Assembly (NCBI GenBank): GCA_016742095.1
Contig: JACVCJ010000008.1
Span: 59,463-123,462 of the forward strand
DNA: 64,000 bases
Source: Bacteroidia bacterium
GTDB taxonomy: Bacteria > Bacteroidota > Bacteroidia > CAIKAF01
Direction: 5' to 3'
The position numbers and the translations under genes are program-made. The notes beneath the pieces are model-generated. The model worked only from the letters and a program-made list of their open reading frames with translations, made no database searches and had not been told where the DNA came from. Of the stretch, positions 39,584 to 49,173 are shown in pieces. How positions within the stretch are numbered: the first letter of the stretch is position 1; every line of letters starts with the position of its first letter.

Positions 39584-39591
39584 TACATTTG
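39584..39591 (+). promoter_or_regulatory. -7 box of the PhoD-like gene
   Basis: TACATTTG matches TAnnTTTG and lies 28 bp before the ATG at 39620, between the acs terminator and the gene. Confidence 0.5.
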
Positions 39592-39619
39592 GAAGGCACA
39601 GCAGAGAATTTAAACACCT

Positions 39620-41479
39620 ATGTTCAGAAAAATTAGTATAGTAATTGCGATCCTTATTTCATGCGGATCCCTGTACGCCCAGAAACCGTCAGATTTTGCA
39701 GAGCGGACCGATATCAATATGGCCATGGCCCCCTTTCTGCATGGCGTTGCCAGCGGAGATCCCCTGCAGGACCGTGTTATACTCTGGACAAGGCTCACTC
39801 TGCCCGCTGCACTGCCCACGGCCGAAGTGCAATGGGAAATTGCCTCCGATACCTCGTTCCGTAACATCGTAAACCAGGGCAGTGTACGTACCGGCCCCGA
39901 AATGGACTATACCGTAAAGGCCGATGCTACCGGCCTGCAGCCCGATCAGTGGTATTACTACCGTTTCCGTTACAATAATGCCTATTCCTGCACCGGGCGT
40001 ACCCGTACCTTCCCCGAAGAAGGCCTTAAAAGAATGCGCGCCGCCGTGCTTTCCTGCCAGGATTACCAGAACGGCTTTTACAATGCCCTGCAGCACCTTG
40101 CACAGCGCAATGATTTTGACGTGGTATTTCATCTCGGCGACTATATATACGAATATGCCGCCAACAGCGCCGTAGGCCGCGAACACGAGCCCATGACCGA
40201 AATGATACAGCTCAGCGATTACCGCATACGGCATTCGCAGTACCGCCTGGACAGGGACCTGCGTAACCTGCACCAGCAATATCCGTTCATTTGTGTGTGG
40301 GATGATCACGAGACCGCCAACGATTCCTGGCGCGAAGGAGCCCAGAACCACAACAGCAAAACCGAAGGCGATTTCTCGGACCGCAAGCGCAATTCCACGC
40401 AGGCCTATGCCGAATGGATGCCGATACGCCTCCCCGAATCGGATAATAACGTACATATTTACCGTTCGTTCCGCTGGGGACAACTGGCCGAATTTTACTT
40501 TCTCGACACCCGCCTTATCGACCGTGACGAGCAGGCAGGCGGCCTTTTCCTGTCCATCAGCGACTCTACCCTGAACGACAGCAGCCGTGTCATGCTCGGA
40601 CGCGCCCAGATGCAGTGGCTGCAGCAACAGATGAGTCAGTCGAAGGCGCAATGGCAGGTACTGGCCCAGCAGGTAATGATGGCTCCGCTGCTTTTCCGGC
40701 TTTTCAATTCCTGGAAAGTGATCAATCCCGATCAGTGGGACGGTTACCCCGCCGAACGGGAACGTCTGTTAAAATTTATACACGAGCGTAAAATCAAGAA
40801 CCTGGTGGTACTCACCGGCGATATACATACTTCCTGGGCCAGTAACATTCCGTATAAAGACCACCGCTTTGCCGATGGCAGCGAGGCTCCGATCGGGGTG
40901 GAGTTCGTAGGTACATCGGTTACCTCGGCCAGCGGACTGAACCTGCCCGGCGTTATTTCGGAAGTGCGTTACATGAACCCGCACATACAGTTTGCCGACC
41001 TGGAACACCACGGCTATTTTATCCTGGACATAGAGGCTGCACGCACCCATGCCGACTGGTATTTTGTGAATAAGATCGACCGCCGTAAATACAAGGCCTA
41101 CCATGCACGCGGTTTTGAAACCTACAACGGGATAAGCCAGCTTCATGAAACGCCCGAAGCAAAGGCTGCGGAACAAAACCCGGCCCTGCCGCCTTCCGAA
41201 CCGGCAGAAAAAGGCCCCGGGAACGGGCTCTGGCTGCTGAGCACAGCAAAAGAGAAAGGAAGCGGAATGCCGGTGATACAGTACTATACGTCCAAACCCG
41301 GTATTTTTGATTTTTATGCCTGCAATGCACAGGGCGATCTGCTGTACCAGACGGCTGTGGCGGCACACAAAGGTTTAAATTACTGTCATTTTAAAGACAT
41401 GACATCTTCGGGAGCCCTCGATAAGGTGCGTTGTGTGAACCGCAAGAGCAAACAGGAAGCCAGCATCCTGGTCCGTTAA
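39620..41479 (+). CDS. PhoD-type alkaline phosphatase/phosphodiesterase
   Basis: This 619-residue exported metallophosphoesterase has the signal peptide FRKISIVIAILISCGSLYAQ. The N-terminal PhoD_N domain (about 35-130) starts with FLHGVASGDPLQDRVILWTR. The catalytic domain has VLSCQDYQNGFYNALQHLAQ, DFDVVFHLGDYIYEYA (metal ligands), CVWDDHETANDSWREGAQNH, LAEFYFLDTRLIDRD, and the late LVVLTGDIHTSWASNI. About residues 510-619 form an extra C-terminal region not found in Bacillus PhoD. It hydrolyses phosphodiesters or monoesters, probably in the periplasm, for phosphate scavenging. Its stop is 5 bp from the convergent PKD-protein gene. Confidence 0.9.
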   Translation: MFRKISIVIAILISCGSLYAQKPSDFAERTDINMAMAPFLHGVASGDPLQDRVILWTRLTLPAALPTAEVQWEIASDTSFRNIVNQGSVRTGPEMDYTVKADATGLQPDQWYYYRFRYNNAYSCTGRTRTFPEEGLKRMRAAVLSCQDYQNGFYNALQHLAQRNDFDVVFHLGDYIYEYAANSAVGREHEPMTEMIQLSDYRIRHSQYRLDRDLRNLHQQYPFICVWDDHETANDSWREGAQNHNSKTEGDFSDRKRNSTQAYAEWMPIRLPESDNNVHIYRSFRWGQLAEFYFLDTRLIDRDEQAGGLFLSISDSTLNDSSRVMLGRAQMQWLQQQMSQSKAQWQVLAQQVMMAPLLFRLFNSWKVINPDQWDGYPAERERLLKFIHERKIKNLVVLTGDIHTSWASNIPYKDHRFADGSEAPIGVEFVGTSVTSASGLNLPGVISEVRYMNPHIQFADLEHHGYFILDIEAARTHADWYFVNKIDRRKYKAYHARGFETYNGISQLHETPEAKAAEQNPALPPSEPAEKGPGNGLWLLSTAKEKGSGMPVIQYYTSKPGIFDFYACNAQGDLLYQTAVAAHKGLNYCHFKDMTSSGALDKVRCVNRKSKQEASILVR

Positions 41480-41484
41480 GCTAT

Positions 41485-44400
41485 TTACTGCCGCACGAAT
41501 TTCTGTTTCTGCAGGCCCTGGCGGCTGCGCATTTCAAGCACGTAAGTGCCTTTGCGCAGGGAAAGGATGTCTATACGAAGCTGGTTCAGGCCGGCATTGG
41601 CAGGCATGGAACCCGTAAGCACTACCCGCCCCGAAATGTCCAGTACACGCCAGTTCATGACATCGTCCTCACTCAGGATATAATCGGCAAAGATCTGCTG
41701 CCCGGCCGGGTTCGGGTATACCATGCCCATCCAGGAATCGTCATCCAGGTTCCGGCAACGCGTTTCCGGATCGATGAGTATACTATCATTTATCGTATAT
41801 ACATCTACACAGCAGAAATGGAGGGCATTCGTACCAACGGGTATCAACCCGCTGAACGAATAATTCAGTAAAGCGCCCGGGCCCAGGGAACCATTCCACA
41901 ACTCCCGGAATCCGGTACCGTAATCCACACGGGCGCCCAGTTCCAGGTCTGTGATCAGCTGGTTGCCTGTATTCAGCAGGGTGCCCGAAAAACTGATCTT
42001 GCCGTTGCTTTCCGTGCATTGTACGTTCATCCATTCGGCCGAAAGTTCGCGTTCGTTCACCACGATCTTTACCGAGGCCGAATCGGAACAGTTCTGGTTG
42101 TTCCCCGCGATCAGCAACAGCGTATACACACCGGTATCGGCATAGACCACCGTACCCGGGTCCTGCAGGTTGCTCTGTACGCCGTTCCCGAAATTCCACA
42201 GGTAGCTGCCGGCATTGGTTCCGGTAAATAGCGGAGTTACGCTCAGCGGTGGTGCCCCGAACGTGGTATTCACAGTAAAGCTGGCCGCAGGAGCCTGTTT
42301 TACATAAATAGTACTTTGCAGCGAATCTTTACAGCCCGCCTGTGTGGTCACGATCAGGCGCACGATGCGGCTTCCGCTGCCCGTATACGCAAATACCGGC
42401 TGGGCGGCCTGCGAGGTGCCTGCCGTACTGAAACGCCAGAGATACGAACTGATGCTGTCGTTAATACCCGCCGAATTGTTCAGGAAAGGGATCGGCGTAC
42501 CGGCACAGATGCTGTCGGGCATGCTGAAATCTGCCGAAGCCGCTTTTGTTACCGGTACGGTTTTGGTCTTGTACGCCCGGCACTGGTTATTGGTGGACAC
42601 CCGCAGGGTTACGTGGAAACTGTCTTCCGTGCCGTAAATGAACTGCGGACTGAACAGGTTGGACGTGCTGCCGTTCCCGAAGAACCAGGTGTACGACTGG
42701 GGCGAAACGCCATTCCCGAAGGTAGTGGTGTTCTGAAAGACCGTAGGCGCCTCATAGCATTCCCCGCTGAAAGTAAAGTCCGGGTAGGCCCCTTCCTTGA
42801 TGAGCACGGGCCGGGTGAGCGTACGTACACAACCCGAGTCGTTCTGCACCGTAAGGCTCACAAAATACTGACCCGGCAACGCATAGGTGTGCTTCGGCGC
42901 AGATACCGACGCCGTATTTGCCGCCCCGGAAGCCGGATCGTTGAAATTCCAGGCATAACTGCTTATTCCTCCCGCATTCGGCAGGGCATGGCCTGTAAAA
43001 ACCGTACTGTCGTTATTGCAGGTGTCGGCATAGCTGAAGCTAAGCGCAGGCTGCGCATTTACCGTGATGTTCCGGCGCAGGGTATTGCCGCAGCCGTTAT
43101 CGGCCAGTATAAAAAGCTCTACCGGGTAGCTGCCCGCTGCAAGGTATGTGTTCTGGGGCTGTGCCAGCGACGAGGTATTCCCGTCCCCGAAATCCCAATG
43201 GTAGGTAAGTACGTTCTGGTTGCTGCCTGCCGTAAAGGAAGTGCCGGCATTCTCGCAGCGCTGTGCCGCATCGAAACTGATCACCGGCGCCGTACCGTTC
43301 AGGAGCACGTTCACCGTATCGTCTGCATAACAGCCGTTCTCATTGGTGGCGTGTACCCAGTAACTACCGGGACTGCTGAGTATGATCGATGCGCTTTGCT
43401 CACCCGTGCTCCACAGGTAATTCGATCCCGGTCCGCCCGGAACGTCCAGCTGCAGACTGTTGTTAAGACAGAGCGTGGTATCATTGCCCAGGCCGGCCAT
43501 GGGAAAAGAATCGTTAAGCACCTGCACCGTGTCCGAAGTAAAAACACAACCCGTAATGGTCTGGGTAACCGTTACATAATAGATACCCGGACTGCTGATC
43601 GTAAGTGCGGTATCCGTGCTGTTGTCCGACCACACAAAGTTGTACGAGGCCCCGGGCAGATTGGTCTGCCACACACGGCTTCCACCCTGGCAGAGGTAGT
43701 TTACGGGAGGCAGCTGGTTAAATGCCGACAGGCTGGCTACCCGCACCGTATCCGTATAGGTATTGCCGAAACCGTCGCTCACCTGTACCCAGTAAATACC
43801 GGGAGAGGTCACCGGCAAAGTGGCTGTGGAAGCGCCCGTACTCCAGACATACGATGCATAACCTGTACCTGCGTTCAGGGTTATGAGCCCGCAAAGCGGG
43901 TTTACGCTGGTATCCCGGCCCAGGTTCACGGGCGGCAGGTAACGTTGGGTAAGAAAATCTTCGGTCAGGTTGCGGAGCGAATCGTTATGCTGCTGGTTAA
44001 AGAATACCATCTCCGCTACTTCCATCTGCGAGGTAGCCAGTACCGAAGTATTGGAATAGCTGGCATTGCTGCCGAGTATAAGCGGTGCATTGGGATTGAT
44101 GTTGTACGTCTGTGCCGTACCGGAGCCCACCAAGGTACCGTTGCGGTAGAGGCGGGCCGTTGTGGTATTGTCAAGCGCAGTGAACATACGGTAGGTATTG
44201 CCCGGGCTCGAAATAAAATACTCCGCGGCCACCCCGCCGCCATTGCTGGCCCACAGGAAATTAGCGCCTCCGTTGTAGTTATAGGCCGCGCGGTTGTGCT
44301 GGTTAGGTGTATAGGCCGTAAAATTGGCCATGGTAAATATAAAGCCGTAGGCCTGGGGCTGCGTATTGAGCTTGCCCAGGAAATATACTTCCATGGGGTC

Positions 44401-44964
44401 GGTATTGGCAATAGCACTGCCTTTGATATTGGTGGTAAGTTGCCTTACACTCCCGTTAAAATGCACAAAAGGCTTGTTGCCCAGTCCGCCCGATGAACGG
44501 TAGGTAGGGCTGGTGGCTGCATTGGCATTGGAAGCAAGCGCCGTATACTCGAGCGAGTTCCAGTTCTGCAGGGCCGTATTATTGGCCTGTGTAATGTTCA
44601 GCGCACTGAACCAGCCCCGGAGTCCCCCGGCCAGCGTAGGCGAAAAATGCGTAAAGGTATATACCGGCGAGTTATTACTCTGCCCGCTGCTGCGTACTCT
44701 CCAGAAATAGGTGGCAGGCTGGGGTATCGTGTATACCAGGCTGTCCTGGCTGAGCCCCGTGAACAGCTGGGAACCCGCAAATGCGGCGTTATCCGCCACT
44801 TCCAGGTCGAAAGAGTAAGGCAGCCCCGAAGTATTCCAGCGGAGTACAACGGAATTACCCGGCAGAATGCTGCCCCGTGCAGGAGAATAAGGGTCCGGCG
44901 TTTGTGCCCTGGTGATGGCCGTAAGGCTGAGGAGAAAGACACAAACTGGAATAAGTTTTTTCAT
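41485..44964 (-). CDS. PKD-domain T9SS cargo protein with lectin-like module and type A sorting domain
   Basis: This 1159-residue secreted protein has the signal peptide KKLIPVCVFLLSLTAITRAQ. About residues 22-110 resemble a fibronectin-like module. A LamG/concanavalin-like module follows (about 110-350; LRGWFSALNITQANNTALQN, VEVYFL-like PMEVYFLGKLNTQPQAYGFI). Three Ig/SprB-like modules (LITLNAGTGYASYVWSTGAS and similar) and about five PKD modules (YHWDFGDGNTSSLAQPQNTY, YAWNFNDPASG, YTWFFGNGSTS, YLWNFGNGVQSN) come next. The C-terminal type A sorting domain is VYPNPAGQQIFADYILSEDD ... LRKGTYVLEMRSRQGLQKQK. It is probably a surface adhesin or glycan-binding protein. Confidence 0.9.
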   Translation of the reverse strand: MKKLIPVCVFLLSLTAITRAQTPDPYSPARGSILPGNSVVLRWNTSGLPYSFDLEVADNAAFAGSQLFTGLSQDSLVYTIPQPATYFWRVRSSGQSNNSPVYTFTHFSPTLAGGLRGWFSALNITQANNTALQNWNSLEYTALASNANAATSPTYRSSGGLGNKPFVHFNGSVRQLTTNIKGSAIANTDPMEVYFLGKLNTQPQAYGFIFTMANFTAYTPNQHNRAAYNYNGGANFLWASNGGGVAAEYFISSPGNTYRMFTALDNTTTARLYRNGTLVGSGTAQTYNINPNAPLILGSNASYSNTSVLATSQMEVAEMVFFNQQHNDSLRNLTEDFLTQRYLPPVNLGRDTSVNPLCGLITLNAGTGYASYVWSTGASTATLPVTSPGIYWVQVSDGFGNTYTDTVRVASLSAFNQLPPVNYLCQGGSRVWQTNLPGASYNFVWSDNSTDTALTISSPGIYYVTVTQTITGCVFTSDTVQVLNDSFPMAGLGNDTTLCLNNSLQLDVPGGPGSNYLWSTGEQSASIILSSPGSYWVHATNENGCYADDTVNVLLNGTAPVISFDAAQRCENAGTSFTAGSNQNVLTYHWDFGDGNTSSLAQPQNTYLAAGSYPVELFILADNGCGNTLRRNITVNAQPALSFSYADTCNNDSTVFTGHALPNAGGISSYAWNFNDPASGAANTASVSAPKHTYALPGQYFVSLTVQNDSGCVRTLTRPVLIKEGAYPDFTFSGECYEAPTVFQNTTTFGNGVSPQSYTWFFGNGSTSNLFSPQFIYGTEDSFHVTLRVSTNNQCRAYKTKTVPVTKAASADFSMPDSICAGTPIPFLNNSAGINDSISSYLWRFSTAGTSQAAQPVFAYTGSGSRIVRLIVTTQAGCKDSLQSTIYVKQAPAASFTVNTTFGAPPLSVTPLFTGTNAGSYLWNFGNGVQSNLQDPGTVVYADTGVYTLLLIAGNNQNCSDSASVKIVVNERELSAEWMNVQCTESNGKISFSGTLLNTGNQLITDLELGARVDYGTGFRELWNGSLGPGALLNYSFSGLIPVGTNALHFCCVDVYTINDSILIDPETRCRNLDDDSWMGMVYPNPAGQQIFADYILSEDDVMNWRVLDISGRVVLTGSMPANAGLNQLRIDILSLRKGTYVLEMRSRQGLQKQKFVRQ

Positions 44965-45069
44965 ATCTGAATCTTACACTTCAAAGTAACGCAAAAAAAG
45001 GCAGTTAACTTAACACAGCCTTACTTTTTTTGCTTGGGGCAGTATCTGTTTTTTTCCTAATTTCGCCCC

Positions 45070-45927
45070 ATGCATAATGCAGATATACCTGTTACTGTAA
45101 TTAAAACGCAAAAAACGCTGTTCCGTTTAAACCTCCGGGAACTCTGGACCTACCGCGACCTGCTTTTTCTTATGGTAAAACGCGACATTGCCGTGGTATA
45201 TAAACAAACGGTGCTGGGGCCGCTCTGGTTTTTCCTGCAGCCCGTTCTTACCACACTCATGTTTACCCTTATCTTCGGTCGCATCGCCCGCATCGATACG
45301 GCGGGCATACCCGCTCCGCTCTTTTATCTTTCGGCCCTCATCGGCTGGAACTATTTTGCCGCCTGCCTCAACGAAACCTCCCAGATCTTCCGTAACAACG
45401 CACATATCTTCGGCAAGGTATATTTTCCCCGGCTGGTGGCCCCGGTAAGTACCATTCTTTCGAACCTGCTGAAGTTCCTGATCCAGTATGCCCTTTTCAT
45501 AGCGGTATGGATATACTATTATGTACAGCAGCCTTTCCAGGTGCACTGGCTCTGGCTCCTGCCCGGTACACTTTTTATCATCCTCGTGCTGGGTATCACA
45601 GGCCTGGGCGCCGGGCTCTTCATTTCCTCACTCACCACCAAGTACCGCGATCTTTCTTTCCTGGTACAGTTCGGCGTACAACTGCTTATGTATGCCACCC
45701 CGGTGATCTATTCCGTGAACAATGCTTCCTTTTCTGAAGAATTCCGCCTGCTCCTGTGGCTTAACCCGCTCACTTCCCTTATCGAGGCTTTCCGGTTCTG
45801 GTACCTGGGCGCCGGCACCTTTGAGCCGCTCTGGATACTTTACTCCCTTAGCGCTGCTCTCCTGCTGCTGCTGGGCGGCATACTGGTGTTTAACTATGTG
45901 GAACGCGACTTTATGGATACCGTATGA
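45070..45927 (+). CDS. wzm: Polysaccharide ABC exporter permease (Wzm-like)
   Basis: This 285-residue ABC-2 type permease has six hydrophobic segments. Family features: LRELWTYRDLLFLMVKRDIA near the N-terminus, VVYKQTVLGPLWFFLQPVLT, GWNYFAACLNETSQIFRNNA with VYFPRLVAPVSTI, GLGAGLFISSLTTKYRDLSF, and VQLLMYATPVIYS. Wzm with Wzt exports completed lipid-linked O-antigen or capsule chains from the cytoplasm. It is the first gene of a 14-gene polysaccharide operon and overlaps wzt by 4 bp. Confidence 0.94.
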   Translation: MHNADIPVTVIKTQKTLFRLNLRELWTYRDLLFLMVKRDIAVVYKQTVLGPLWFFLQPVLTTLMFTLIFGRIARIDTAGIPAPLFYLSALIGWNYFAACLNETSQIFRNNAHIFGKVYFPRLVAPVSTILSNLLKFLIQYALFIAVWIYYYVQQPFQVHWLWLLPGTLFIILVLGITGLGAGLFISSLTTKYRDLSFLVQFGVQLLMYATPVIYSVNNASFSEEFRLLLWLNPLTSLIEAFRFWYLGAGTFEPLWILYSLSAALLLLLGGILVFNYVERDFMDTV

Positions 45928-47201
45928 TCATGGGAAAAGCATTGCAGGTAAACGGTCTCGGAAAAATGTACCGCCTCGGTACCATCAGTACCGGTACGCT
46001 CAGTCATGACCTGAACCGGTTCTGGCATAAGATGCGGGGCAAGGAAGACCCCTACGCCACGGTGGGACAGTTGAACGACCGCAGCGGTAAAGCCGGCGAA
46101 AACCCATACGTATGGGCGCTTAAGGACGTTTCTTTCGATGTGAACGAAGGCGATGTGCTGGGCATTATCGGGCGCAACGGAGCCGGTAAAAGTACACTGC
46201 TCAAGATACTTTCCAAAATAACCGCCCCCACCAGCGGTGAAATAAAGGTACGCGGACGTATTGCCAGCCTGCTGGAAGTAGGTACCGGCTTTCATCCCGA
46301 ACTTACAGGCCGCGAGAATATTTATCTCAACGGCGCCATACTGGGCATGCGCAGACGCGAGATCCAGAAAAAATTCGATGAGATCGTCGATTTCAGCGGT
46401 TGTGAAAAATATATTGACACTCCTGTAAAAAGATATTCCAGCGGTATGTATGTACGTCTGGCCTTTGCCGTGGCCGCGCACCTCGAAAGCGAGATACTCA
46501 TCGTGGACGAGGTACTGGCGGTAGGCGATGCCGAATTCCAGAAAAAATGCATCGGTAAAATGCAGGATGTAAGCTCTTCCATGGGACGCACCGTACTTTT
46601 CGTATCGCATGATCTCAATGCCATGGCCAGGCTCTGTCCCAATGCCCTGCTTATGAACAGCGGTCATATCTACGCACAGGGCACTACCTTCGATATGATC
46701 GGGAAGTACTTCGGCGAACTGGGTAAAAAGCCGCCGGGAGAACTGCAGCGTACGGGTTCCCGGCAGATACGCCTAACCGATATACAACTGCTGGACCATG
46801 ACCTGAACGAGGCAAAAAGCCTGGGATCGGGCATGCCCTTTACCATACGTATACGCATAAACGTACTCGAAGACGTAGCAGGCGCTCATTTTGCCGTTAC
46901 CCTTAAAAATGCGTTCGGTACCAAGGTAACTTCGTCCTGGACCAATTTCAGCGGGCAACAGATCGATATACGCAAAGGTGAGACCCACCGCATCGACTTT
47001 CATTTCAGCGACCTGAGCATGGTACCGGGCGAATATTCCGTTATTTCGTATATTAATGCAGGTAATGAGGTGATCGAGATGATCGACGACGTACTGCTGT
47101 TTTCCGTACTGGAGTCGGGCACATCTGCATTCCTGCGTTATCCCACCATCAGCGAAGGTCTGGTCATTTCCAGGTCGGAGATCCAATCCCAGAAAGAGTG
47201 A
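45924..47201 (+). CDS. wzt: Polysaccharide ABC exporter ATPase with C-terminal carbohydrate-binding domain (Wzt-like)
   Basis: This 425-residue protein has an N-terminal ABC ATPase (about 1-240): Walker A in VLGIIGRNGAGKSTLLKILS, signature in VKRYSSGMYVRLAFAVAAHL, Walker B and D-loop in SEILIVDEVLAVGDAEFQKK, and H-loop in LFVSHDLNAM. About residues 265-410 are a beta-sandwich Wzt_C domain (RQIRLTDIQLLDHDLN, GAHFAVTLKNAFGTKVTSSW). In O9a-type systems this domain recognises the modified chain end. The start overlaps wzm by 4 bp (ATGA); an ATG at 45930 is an alternative. It works with Wzm for chain-end-gated export, fitting the FkbM methyltransferase next door. Confidence 0.94.
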   Translation: MIMGKALQVNGLGKMYRLGTISTGTLSHDLNRFWHKMRGKEDPYATVGQLNDRSGKAGENPYVWALKDVSFDVNEGDVLGIIGRNGAGKSTLLKILSKITAPTSGEIKVRGRIASLLEVGTGFHPELTGRENIYLNGAILGMRRREIQKKFDEIVDFSGCEKYIDTPVKRYSSGMYVRLAFAVAAHLESEILIVDEVLAVGDAEFQKKCIGKMQDVSSSMGRTVLFVSHDLNAMARLCPNALLMNSGHIYAQGTTFDMIGKYFGELGKKPPGELQRTGSRQIRLTDIQLLDHDLNEAKSLGSGMPFTIRIRINVLEDVAGAHFAVTLKNAFGTKVTSSWTNFSGQQIDIRKGETHRIDFHFSDLSMVPGEYSVISYINAGNEVIEMIDDVLLFSVLESGTSAFLRYPTISEGLVISRSEIQSQKE

Positions 47202-47208
47202 TCCAGCC

Positions 47209-48069
47209 ATGAAATTTTTCTCGCCACCATATACCTTCCTTCCCCTCAAAGAGCGTTTCCTGTACTTTTTACGGGCGCGTTTCAGCCCCACATTGCCACA
47301 GTTCCGGGAAACCGACCGCTTCCTGCTGAAAACAGGACAGGTATTCGCTTGTTTCAGTTCCTATACCCTTAGCCGCCGGTACCTCGACGGCCTTTTCAGC
47401 TACGGAGGCCATCAGCTGCACGTACGCCTGCGCCGGAATTCCTCAGACCCCGAGGTCTTTTACCAGATCTTTATCGAAGAAGAATACCTCCGCAGCATCC
47501 GTCTTATCCGGGAAAAGGTACAACTGCCCGAAACGCCCCTGATCATAGATGCCGGAGCCAATATAGGCCTGGCCGCCCTGTATTTTTCACTTCATTTTAC
47601 GGGTTGCCGCCTGAAACTGCTCGAGCCTTTCGAAGAGAACGCGGCATCGGCCCGCGAAAATATTCAGCGGAACCACCTGGGCGCCGAGGTCCTGCAGGCA
47701 GCGCTCTGGCAACGCGAAACAGAACTACAGGCCGACTTCAGCTTCCGCGACGGCAAGGAATGGTCCGTGACCGTACTCGAATCGCCGCAGGGTCCCATAC
47801 AGGGCATTACGCCCGCCATGTTGCTCCCCGCAGACGGCAGCACGATCGACATGCTGAAGGTGGATATCGAGGGCAGCGAGTTTCCCGTTTTCCTGGACCC
47901 GAACTCCCCCGACGCCATGCTGCGGAACACACGGGCGCTCATCATGGAGATACATGACGACAAAGGCGACCGGGAGCAGCTAAAGGCCGTTTTCGCAAAG
48001 AACGATTTTGAATGCATCGAGCTGGGGGAACTCAGCCTGTTCCTGAACCGCTCATTTATGCATGTATGA
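47209..48069 (+). CDS. FkbM family methyltransferase
   Basis: This 286-residue SAM-dependent methyltransferase has the FkbM core at about 110-270: LIIDAGANIGLAALYFSLHF (SAM-binding motif I), CRLKLLEPFEENAASARENI (acidic loop), EVLQAALWQRETELQADF, and IDMLKVDIEGSEFPVFLD (motif IV, the FkbM hallmark). FkbM enzymes methylate sugar hydroxyls. Placed directly after wzt (7 bp), it may add a chain-terminating or residue-specific methyl group that the Wzt C-terminal domain reads. Substrate identity is inferred. Confidence 0.92.
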   Translation: MKFFSPPYTFLPLKERFLYFLRARFSPTLPQFRETDRFLLKTGQVFACFSSYTLSRRYLDGLFSYGGHQLHVRLRRNSSDPEVFYQIFIEEEYLRSIRLIREKVQLPETPLIIDAGANIGLAALYFSLHFTGCRLKLLEPFEENAASARENIQRNHLGAEVLQAALWQRETELQADFSFRDGKEWSVTVLESPQGPIQGITPAMLLPADGSTIDMLKVDIEGSEFPVFLDPNSPDAMLRNTRALIMEIHDDKGDREQLKAVFAKNDFECIELGELSLFLNRSFMHV

Positions 48070-49172
48070 CGGCAGGAACGGTTAAACGAAAGGCCGGACT
48101 CGATATCATGCGTGCCTGTGCCATACTGCTGGTACTCCTGGCCCATACGCTGGAATACAGCGGCCTGCAGGGTACCGGTATCCTAAGCTACCACCTGGGT
48201 GTGGCCGGGGTAGAGCTGTTCTTTGTGCTCAGCGGCTTCCTGATCGGCCGTATCATACTGCAACTGCCTTCCGGCGAAGGCCGCATTTCTTTCCCCGGGC
48301 TCAGGAACTTCTGGGTACGACGCTGGTTCCGCACCATTCCCATATATATCCTGGCGCTGTTCGTGCATGCCGCCGTCCTTTTCCTGGTGAAGAATTACTA
48401 TATCGTTTTCCTGAATCCGCAGTACTATCTCTATTTCGTGTTCCTGCAGAACGCATTTACGCCCGAACCCGAGCTTTATGGCATAGCCTGGAGCCTTTCC
48501 GTGGAAGAATGGTTCTACATCAGCTTCCCGCTTTTCCTGCTGTTGTTGTCCCGGCTAAGACCGCTCCCGCCACGGCAGATCATCCTGTATATAGTTGCGT
48601 ATATAGGTCTTGTGATCGCAGCCAGGATGTTATATGTATACGAACCTCTTGCCGGCTATGATCTGATGGTACGTAAACGAATGCCTTTCCGCCTCGACTC
48701 CATTATCTGGGGCGTGGTCATGGCCTGGCTTTCCCTGCTGCGACCCGTGGCCTTTTACAAATATCGTATACATATGGCCCTGGCAGGACTGCTGCTGGCC
48801 GGCGCCGGTATATACGTACTGGACCTGCATGTGAACAGCGAATTCACCGGTATGAGCTTTTTTAACCGGGTCTTTCTTTTCAATTATTACGACCTGGGAC
48901 TGGCGCTCTGTCTGCCCCTGGCCGCAAGTCTGCAAACCCCGGACAGGTCCCTCCTGATGCGCGCCGTTACCACCGTAAGCCTTGTTTCGTACAGCGTATA
49001 CCTGTTCCATATACCCGTTATCAATCTCTGCCGGTACCTGCTGAAAGATGGCCCCGGGCTCTTTATTACGATCTGGATATGTACATTTGCAGGTTCGTAC
49101 CTCAGCTATACGTACATAGAAGTACCGGTGCTGAAACTACGCGACAAAAAGACCAGGAAAGAAACACACTGA
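48066..49172 (+). CDS. Membrane acyltransferase family 3 (OafA/NodX type)
   Basis: The ATG at 48066 overlaps the FkbM stop (ATGA) and gives a 368-residue protein starting MTAGTVKRKAGLDIMRACAI. It has ten or so membrane helices and the family-3 motifs: RACAILLVLLAHTLEY (catalytic His), GVAGVELFFVLSGFLIGRII, FWVRRWFRTIPIYILALFVH, and AWSLSVEEWFYISFPLFLLL. Such enzymes move acetyl or similar groups onto cell-surface sugars. It probably O-acylates the exported glycan. Confidence 0.93.
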   Translation: MTAGTVKRKAGLDIMRACAILLVLLAHTLEYSGLQGTGILSYHLGVAGVELFFVLSGFLIGRIILQLPSGEGRISFPGLRNFWVRRWFRTIPIYILALFVHAAVLFLVKNYYIVFLNPQYYLYFVFLQNAFTPEPELYGIAWSLSVEEWFYISFPLFLLLLSRLRPLPPRQIILYIVAYIGLVIAARMLYVYEPLAGYDLMVRKRMPFRLDSIIWGVVMAWLSLLRPVAFYKYRIHMALAGLLLAGAGIYVLDLHVNSEFTGMSFFNRVFLFNYYDLGLALCLPLAASLQTPDRSLLMRAVTTVSLVSYSVYLFHIPVINLCRYLLKDGPGLFITIWICTFAGSYLSYTYIEVPVLKLRDKKTRKETH

Positions 49173-49173
49173 C

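Noticed and set aside
37540..39588. 682-codon open frame on the minus strand opposite acs
   Set aside because: Antisense of a clearly conserved acs gene. The long frame results from GC-rich third positions.
42316..44496. 726-codon open frame on the plus strand inside the PKD protein gene
   Set aside because: Antisense of the PKD/T9SS gene; its Arg/His/Gly-rich translation shows no domain or signal peptide.
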